From positions 69,635,517 to 69,653,016 of the forward strand of contig CM060318.1 of assembly GCA_030674155.1 (NCBI GenBank): DNA of 17,500 nt, given 5' to 3'. Below are positions 16,568-17,500 of the stretch, piece by piece (positions within the stretch are counted from its first letter, which is position 1; each line of letters begins with the position of its first letter). Under the pieces are notes generated by a model that did no database searches, had not been told where the DNA came from, and was given only the letters and a program-made list of their open reading frames with translations. The DNA comes from Stramonita haemastoma (lineage: Eukaryota; Mollusca; Gastropoda; Neogastropoda; Muricidae). The position numbers and the translations under genes are program-made.

Positions 16568-16733
16568 ATGCAAGGTGAAACAATACCTCTGTTTTGACTT
16601 GATTCTTGCAGGCGCAACTGGCTTGACATCTGTCTGAGGCCTGGCAGAAGAAGGTCTGACTGTCTCCCTAGTGGCTGGTCTAGGGATGTAATCTGTATTG
16701 GGGGGAATCTGGTAGGTTGCTGATGTGGGTCTT
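3081..16733 (-). CDS. CEP95: CEP95 (CCDC45) centrosomal coiled-coil protein, 3' 11 coding exons, partial
   Basis: Joining minus-strand segments 16733-16587, 15803-15563, 12552-12460, 12110-12035, 9330-9226, 7787-7615, 7180-7106, 6322-6170, 5888-5755, 4330-4246 and 3245-3081 gives one open frame of 481 residues plus a stop. Every intron is GT-AG and every phase matches, including codons split across junctions. The order is an Arg/Pro/Ser-rich N-terminal part (1-130), a helical segment (130-185), a basic Lys/Ser/Pro linker (about 170-220), then a long charged coiled-coil tail (about 270-481). The tail carries blocks I know from vertebrate CEP95: [33 protein letters not shown] and [19 protein letters not shown]95 is known as a centrosome and spindle-pole protein; its molecular role is poorly defined. 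Human CEP95 is about 820 residues, so the N-terminal 40% should lie beyond the right edge. The identification is from memory of the family, not from a search. Confidence 0.85.
3388..3786. mobile_element. Candidate MITE in last CEP95 intron
   Basis: The stretch begins TTAACCCTTTC and ends with the approximate reverse complement GTAAGGGTTGA. Inside, CCCTTCAGTCCTGT at 3436-3449 is exactly matched in inverted orientation at 3702-3715. TTAA at the left edge and TTGA at the right would fit a piggyBac-type TTAA target duplication with one change. There is no transposase coding. The terminal repeats are imperfect, so this is tentative. Confidence 0.35.
4092..4184. repeat. 31-bp minisatellite, three copies
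   Basis: Three head-to-tail copies of a 31-bp unit starting TTTGCATTGACTGTACATAT, at 4092-4122, 4123-4153 and 4154-4184. They differ by one C/T change, and a short partial fourth copy follows. It lies in the last intron, about 60 bp from the exon at 4246-4330. Confidence 0.95.
4246..4330 (-). CDS. CEP95: CEP95 exon (YRDQF coiled-coil segment)
   Basis: The acceptor ends GAGCACAG and the donor is GTAAGA. One base completes Phe and 28 codons follow ([19 protein letters not shown]... to TREKAHQK). A nearer-upstream AG (AACTGAG) exists but would break the frame. A 31-bp minisatellite lies about 60 bp downstream of the donor in transcript sense. Confidence 0.87.
4331..5754. other. CEP95 intron with GA microsatellite
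   Basis: AT-rich intron with no recognisable gene. Its only clear structure is the GA repeat at 5317-5420 followed by an alternating purine-pyrimidine TG/CG/CA stretch to about 5475. Open frames across the repeat encode only Ser-Leu or similar dipeptides. Confidence 0.6.
5317..5420. repeat. (GA)n microsatellite with adjoining alternating purine-pyrimidine tract
   Basis: Almost pure GA dinucleotides for about 80 bp, then GAAAGA variants. A TGTG/GCGTGC/GCATGC tract follows to about 5475 and could form Z-DNA. Confidence 0.97.
5755..5888 (-). CDS. CEP95: CEP95 exon ([10 protein letters not shown] block)
   Basis: The acceptor ends CTTGTGCAG and the donor is GTATCC. The exon has 44 codons from [20 protein letters not shown] to DEIDSLEN and two bases (TT) that make Phe with the first base of the next exon. 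The junction reads SLEN-F-YRDQF, matching the family block. This junction settles the donor: the open frame alone would run on past it. Confidence 0.88.
5960..6035. repeat. (GT)n microsatellite
   Basis: About 31 bp of pure GT, followed by TACGTGCGTGCATG-type alternating sequence. It lies in the short intron between the exons at 5755-5888 and 6170-6322. Confidence 0.97.
6170..6322 (-). CDS. CEP95: CEP95 exon (ARRYYNDYQ block)
   Basis: This exon has 153 bp and 51 codons, phase 0 to phase 0, running from [13 protein letters not shown] to KRRSREEL. The acceptor used here ends CAACACAG and the donor is GTAAGT. The block [18 protein letters not shown] is one of the most recognisable CEP95 signatures. 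A second AG six bases further on (CAGCAACAG) could serve as an alternative acceptor and would remove two Gln. Confidence 0.88.
6459..6577 (+). repeat. Dispersed SINE-like repeat, 3' part (copy 1)
   Basis: CCCCAAAGTTGGAATG, then CTCACCACTGGTAAACCTCA and GAGCTCTAG.CGAGGAATGA with an A-rich tail. These match the ends of the copies at 8545-8733 and 16068-16270. Only the 3' portion is present. Confidence 0.7.
7106..7180 (-). CDS. CEP95: CEP95 exon (25 residues, coiled coil)
   Basis: This exon has 75 bp and 25 codons, phase 0 at both ends ([20 protein letters not shown]... to HRM). The acceptor is GTAACAG and the donor GTAATT. The sequence is helical with heptad-like spacing of Leu, Val and Ile. 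Being symmetric in phase, it could be skipped without a frameshift. Confidence 0.83.
7615..7787 (-). CDS. CEP95: CEP95 exon ([15 protein letters not shown] segment)
   Basis: The acceptor has a good pyrimidine tract (ATTTTTTCAG) and the donor is GTAAAA. Two bases complete a split Leu codon and 57 codons follow, ending KSKAQLQ in phase 0. The acidic start ([19 protein letters not shown]) leads to the [13 protein letters not shown] block and then a charged helix that opens the coiled-coil tail. A 41-bp tandem duplication lies in the intron only about 23 bp upstream of the acceptor. Confidence 0.86.
7810..7891. repeat. 41-bp tandem duplication next to a splice acceptor
   Basis: Two adjacent copies of a 41-bp unit beginning AAAGGGTAAAGCAG (7810-7850 and 7851-7891) with two C/T differences. 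The nearer copy ends about 22 bp from the acceptor of the 7615-7787 exon, so it covers the usual branch-point region. Confidence 0.95.
7979..7999. repeat. Run of 21 C
   Basis: A homopolymer C run, read as G21 in the CEP95 transcript direction. Length may be unreliable in assembly. Confidence 0.95.
8041..8215 (+). repeat. Dispersed SINE-like repeat (copy 2, partial)
   Basis: TTCAAAAGAGTAGGCCATTTTG, GGGAACAGATAACCAAAAT, CACACTGATGTCTTGTTTAG and CAGCTCCAGCTGAGGA line up in order with the copy at 8545-8720. The 5' half is missing or too diverged to see. Confidence 0.65.
8336..8720 (+). repeat. Dispersed SINE-like repeat (copy 3, fullest)
   Basis: This copy aligns by eye with 15884-16262 over its whole length. 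Shared blocks include GTTAACATCA.GTA.TGACTCCACT, CTTTTAGAAGAGTGGGCCAT, GACAAAAATA, CACTGGTGTCATGTTTAGA and CTCAGAGCTCTAGCTGAGGA, then an A-rich tail. Near the 5' end GGGTCAAACCCTGGTTCAAAC resembles a decayed tRNA B box, so a tRNA-derived SINE is likely but not proven. The open frame across it (8336-8707) is not a gene. Confidence 0.7.
9053..9140 (+). repeat. Dispersed SINE-like repeat (copy 4, middle part)
   Basis: TTCACAAAAGTAGGCCATTGTATG, then GTACAGAAGACAAAAT, match the middle of the same family at 8545-8590. The end block is not recognisable here. Confidence 0.5.
9226..9330 (-). CDS. CEP95: CEP95 exon (Lys/Ser-rich linker)
   Basis: The acceptor ends GTTACAG and the donor is GTAAGT. Two bases complete Gly, 34 codons follow ([18 protein letters not shown]... 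to ...KSRGRP), and one T is left to form Leu with the next exon. The segment is basic, Ser-rich and surely disordered. It lies just left of the Tigger element at 9555, separated by about 220 bp of intron. Confidence 0.82.
9467..9535. repeat. 16-bp direct repeat flanking an A/T insert
   Basis: AGGTCTTTCTTTAGTT occurs at 9467-9482 and again at 9520-9535. Between them lie 37 bp that are almost wholly poly-A followed by poly-T. It resembles a target duplication around a tiny insertion, or a local duplication. Confidence 0.85.
9557..9782. repeat. Left subterminal repeat cluster of the Tigger element
   Basis: Variants of the motif TCACTACATCCGGAC recur in both orientations: 9557-9575 (reverse), 9601-9616, 9618-9632, 9633-9648 (reverse), 9665-9679, 9680-9693 (reverse), 9711-9725, 9737-9750 (reverse) and 9767-9780 (diverged). 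Two form back-to-back palindromic pairs joined at ACGTCC. Confidence 0.85.
9927..10094. repeat. Compound (GT)n-(GA)n microsatellite inside the Tigger element
   Basis: About 37 bp of pure GT, a TACATGCGTGCG break, more GT, then about 100 bp of GA with few interruptions. It lies where the deleted transposase body would be. Open frames over it give only Val-Cys, Arg-Glu or Ser-Leu runs and are not genes. Confidence 0.97.
10102..10479 (-). CDS. Tigger transposase N-terminal DNA-binding fragment, truncated
   Basis: A 125-residue ORF starting [20 protein letters not shown] with a good Kozak context (AAAATGG). Residues about 8-55 form the psq/CENP-B-type helix-turn-helix ([20 protein letters not shown]). 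Residues about 75-118 match the start of the second CENP-B-like HTH domain ([19 protein letters not shown], then [10 protein letters not shown]). Tigger transposases are usually about 450-600 residues. Here the frame stops soon after the point where the second HTH should continue, beside the GA microsatellite, and no DDE catalytic domain remains. There is no internal frameshift, so a DNA-binding-only product is possible if transcribed. Most simply it is a transposon remnant, not a host gene. Confidence 0.8.
   Translation of the reverse strand: MASKSQPRTVLTLKWKIDLLKDIERKQGTQTEIAKKYKVAQSTVCAIVKNGEQLKQKFYSGETSVNRKRERCPGEPKVDSALLDWFRMARANNMPVNGSVLRLKAEQFAKEIGLSDWTFIINPYF
10508..10709. repeat. Right subterminal repeat cluster of the Tigger element
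   Basis: Further copies of the same motif, all in the plus orientation: 10510-10526, 10555-10569, 10572-10586, 10595-10610, 10660-10675, a fragment at 10676-10687, and 10693-10709 inside the terminal repeat. Typical forms are TTACTACAGCCGGACT and TCACTACAACCGGACT. Copies are spaced irregularly. Confidence 0.85.
10716..11010 (-). mobile_element. tRNA-derived SINE inserted in the Tigger right terminal repeat
   Basis: On the minus strand the element begins GCCGCTGTGGCC. It has an A box TGGCCTAGTGG (10989-10999) and a B box GGTTCGATCCC (10945-10955) at tRNA-like spacing. The body contains GTGCCCTTGGAAAAGGCACT and CACCCAGGTGTAAAAGGGG, a block widespread in molluscan SINEs. It ends in a (TTAAC)n-like tail at 10716-10731. 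GGACTTCACTGT flanks it on both sides (10704-10715 and 11011-11022) as a 12-bp target duplication, 14 bp if one mismatch is allowed. It has no coding capacity and depends on a partner LINE. Confidence 0.9.
11024..12034. other. CEP95 intron, no gene seen
   Basis: AT-rich intronic sequence without recognisable coding, transposon or repeat structure. The only small feature is a possible hairpin TTGGGC...GCCCAA near 11694-11711. Confidence 0.6.
12035..12110 (-). CDS. CEP95: CEP95 exon (EDEYKKLM / basic linker)
   Basis: The acceptor ends GTGTGCAG. The exon carries 25 codons ([20 protein letters not shown]...) and one final G, which forms Gly with the first two bases of the next exon. The donor is GTGATT, weak at positions +3 and +5, but it is the only one here that keeps the phase. 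The second half begins the Lys/Pro/Ser-rich linker that continues in the next exon. Confidence 0.78.
12285..12374. repeat. Compound (CT)n-C19-(CT)n-(CA)n microsatellite
   Basis: TCAC and CT repeats, a run of 19 C at 12316-12334, more CT, then CA repeats. It lies in the intron between the exons at 12035-12110 and 12460-12552. In transcript sense it is a G-rich polypurine stretch. Confidence 0.97.
12460..12552 (-). CDS. CEP95: CEP95 exon ([12 protein letters not shown] segment)
   Basis: The acceptor is GGTTTCAG and the donor GTATGT, with 31 codons in phase 0 at both ends. The encoded helix starts [17 protein letters not shown] and ends DHMLMKAM. The acidic/aromatic [10 protein letters not shown] block is of the kind found in the middle of CEP95 proteins. 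No long ORF marks this exon; it was found from splice sites and phase. Confidence 0.82.
13027..15107 (+). mobile_element. L2-like non-LTR retrotransposon, 5'-truncated, broken
   Basis: The plus strand encodes pieces of a LINE ORF2. They run from [19 protein letters not shown] at the truncated 5' end, through the reverse transcriptase, to the C-terminal [15 protein letters not shown] block and a stop at 14844-14846. The 3' UTR ends GATACAGCGCTATACAAATTC then ATTATTATCATT, the classic tail form of L2/CR1-like elements. It lies in the CEP95 intron between 12552 and 15563, antisense to the gene. A GT/CG-rich microsatellite (about 14925-14986) sits in its 3' UTR. The exact 5' boundary and target duplication were not found. 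Confidence 0.85.
13090..14846 (+). pseudogene. LINE ORF2 reverse transcriptase, frameshifted
   Basis: Reverse transcriptase of a non-LTR retrotransposon, which would copy element RNA at a nicked target. Order seen: a linker with [20 protein letters not shown], the RT fingers [18 protein letters not shown] (about 13520-13577), [30 protein letters not shown] (about 13909-13947), and the catalytic FYADDS at about 14006-14023. Next come [28 protein letters not shown] and the C-terminal part from [13 protein letters not shown] onward. The YADD core is intact, but the frame changes at about 13090-13110, 13645, 13730, 13797 and 14395, so no working protein is possible. No endonuclease domain is present; it was lost by 5' truncation. 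Confidence 0.85.
15108..15562. other. CEP95 intron, no gene seen
   Basis: Intronic sequence between the LINE 3' end and the exon at 15563-15803. It is purine-rich around 15255-15420. Open frames here show no recognisable protein. Confidence 0.55.
15563..15803 (-). CDS. CEP95: CEP95 exon (81 residues, charged)
   Basis: The acceptor ends GATCTCAG and the donor is GTAAGC. The first G completes a split Arg codon, and 80 full codons follow ([11 protein letters not shown]... to ...MFQHKQD), ending in phase 0. The middle part, [21 protein letters not shown], is highly charged and predicted helical. GC content and Arg codon use are clearly higher than in the flanking intron, which supports real coding. 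It joins in frame to the exon at 12460-12552. Confidence 0.82.
15884..16262 (+). repeat. Dispersed SINE-like repeat (copy 5, full length)
   Basis: Matches 8336-8720 over its whole length: GAAGTTAACATCAAGTATTGACTCC, CCTTTCAGAAGAATAGGC, AAGAATGAATGACAAAAA, CACACTGGTGTGTTTAGA, ATCACACCACTGGTAAACC and GGAGCTCTTGCTGAG. A short A-rich tail follows. Confidence 0.7.
16512..16560. repeat. (CA)n microsatellite
   Basis: CA dinucleotides interrupted by AAGCACAAGCAT, then about 28 bp of pure CA. It ends 26 bp from the donor end of the exon at 16587-16733. Confidence 0.95.
16587..16733 (-). CDS. CEP95: CEP95 exon (first visible; Pro/Arg-rich segment)
   Basis: The exon is preceded on the minus strand by an acceptor ending GTATACAG and followed by the donor GTATTG. 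It starts with one base of a split codon, encodes 48 residues ([11 protein letters not shown]... to ...ARIKSKQ), and ends with two bases (AG) that are completed by the first G of the next exon to give Arg. The protein is Pro/Arg/Thr-rich and probably disordered. This is the most 5' coding exon I can see; the exon before it is outside the window or unrecognised. It is the least distinctive exon, and its support comes mainly from phase match and open frame. Confidence 0.75.
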
Positions 16734-17123
16734 CTGTATACAAACAAGGCCACACTTTGCAGTTAGGAGACCTGCCATCCTTATTACACAATAAATGAAA
16801 ATATTCATTATATATTAAAGTGACCATTTCTTAATGGAAATGTATGATACATCTTTTTTATTCATTCAAAACCCAGCATATTCAAAGTCACTTTAAAAAA
16901 AAATCATATTCAGATAAAAGTTAGCAGCTGTTGCTGATAAAGAAAACCAAAGCAACCCACCGACTAAATACCTGATTCTAACAAAAATTAAAAGGCTACA
17001 AACTAGGACAATAAAATCTTAAATAATTTAACTGAAATCCACCATCAAACAAAACAATAACAAAGCCAGTAAGAGACTTTTTGTGATTTTTGCTTTCTTT
17101 TCTTTTTCCTTTTTGTAGTTGTT
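16734..17123. other. CEP95 intron or 5' flank, no exon seen
   Basis: AT-rich sequence upstream of the first visible CEP95 exon in transcript sense. The acceptor of that exon is at 16734-16735. No further exon with a matching phase was found before the right edge. Confidence 0.55.
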
Positions 17124-17383
17124 GTTCTCTTGTCCTGTGTGGCTAGTAGGAGGTGTTGCAGGGGTTGGGCAGTCCAGTCTTTGATGTTGTCAACCCATGA
17201 TTTCTTTTGGCGGCCTCTTCTTCTCTTGCCCTCGACTGTTTCTTGCAAGATGGTTTTTGCTAAGGTCTAGCCACACAGGATCGTGAAGCATGGAAAAAGA
17301 TCTCTGTTGCGTCTTCTCTCATGTCCCCCCCTACGTCCTTTGGGACATGGGACTGAGTGAGTGAGTGAGTGAGTTCTCTTGTC
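17124..17383 (+). mobile_element. Twin-primed LINE 3' end with 11-bp target duplication
   Basis: GTTCTCTTGTC flanks the insertion at 17124-17134 and 17373-17383. Between them, 17267-17353 reads on the plus strand as a LINE ORF C-terminus (LATQDREAWKKISVASSLMS, then a TGA stop), followed by the tail (TGAG)5 at 17354-17373. Segment 17135-17266 is inverted: on the minus strand it encodes the adjacent upstream part, LAKTILQETVEGKRRRGRQK to DWTAQPLQHLLLATQD. The two halves overlap in the same LATQD block, so they come from one element. This RT-tail type (EGKRRRGRQKKSWVDNIKDW) is common in invertebrate LINEs; I do not assign a clade. Confidence 0.88.
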
Positions 17384-17500
17384 ATGCTCTGAGATGTGCT
17401 GCTGCTATCATGCTGCTTATTGCCACATCACCATCACAACTACACCTTTGCTCATTATGTCGTTCGAGAAATCCACAGAAAGAAATTTGTGTAAGACCAC
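17384..17500. other. Unannotated right edge
   Basis: Short stretch after the LINE insertion with no recognisable coding or repeat. Confidence 0.5.

Noticed and set aside
17045..17248. Minus-strand ORF as an upstream CEP95 exon
   Set aside because: The core is a LINE reverse-transcriptase tail inside a target-duplicated insertion; the rest is a T-rich flank read as Lys/Thr.
1..17500. CRISPR array, bacterial operon, phage or toxin system
   Set aside because: Direct repeats here are microsatellites, minisatellites or transposon motifs without regular spacers; genes have spliceosomal introns, so the DNA is eukaryotic.

Overview
This window is eukaryotic nuclear DNA. It is AT-rich and intron-rich, full of long homopolymer runs and GA/GT microsatellites, and scattered with animal transposable elements. 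The tRNA-derived SINE, the L2-like LINE and the Tigger/pogo element are of types common in molluscs. The best guess is a lophotrochozoan, probably a gastropod mollusc. That guess rests on repeat style and gene structure, not on a species match.

One host gene is visible. It runs on the minus strand from about 16733 down to a stop codon at 3081-3083. Eleven coding exons, all with GT-AG introns and matching phases, join into a 481-residue C-terminal part of a protein I recognise as the centrosomal protein CEP95 (CCDC45). The N-terminal exons lie beyond the right edge of the window. The 3' UTR must lie to the left of 3081, but I could not place its end.

The introns hold the rest of the content. 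(1) At 9555-11021 is a Tigger/pogo DNA transposon with TA target duplications. It has lost most of its transposase and keeps an intact 125-residue ORF for the DNA-binding part. Both subterminal regions carry many copies of a short motif, a compound GT/GA microsatellite sits in the middle, and a tRNA-derived SINE has inserted into its right terminal repeat. (2) At about 13027-15107 is a 5'-truncated L2-like LINE on the plus strand, antisense to the gene and broken by frameshifts. (3) Several copies of a roughly 390-bp dispersed repeat occur, with the fullest at 8336-8720 and 15884-16262. (4) At 17124-17383 is a short LINE 3' end whose 5' part is inverted, with an 11-bp target duplication; this is the structure expected from twin priming.

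The leftmost 3 kb (1-3080) has no gene I can support. I see no CRISPR array, bacterial gene, functional tRNA or rRNA, and no clear new multi-gene system. The most informative structures are the nested transposon history and the DNA-binding-only Tigger derivative.
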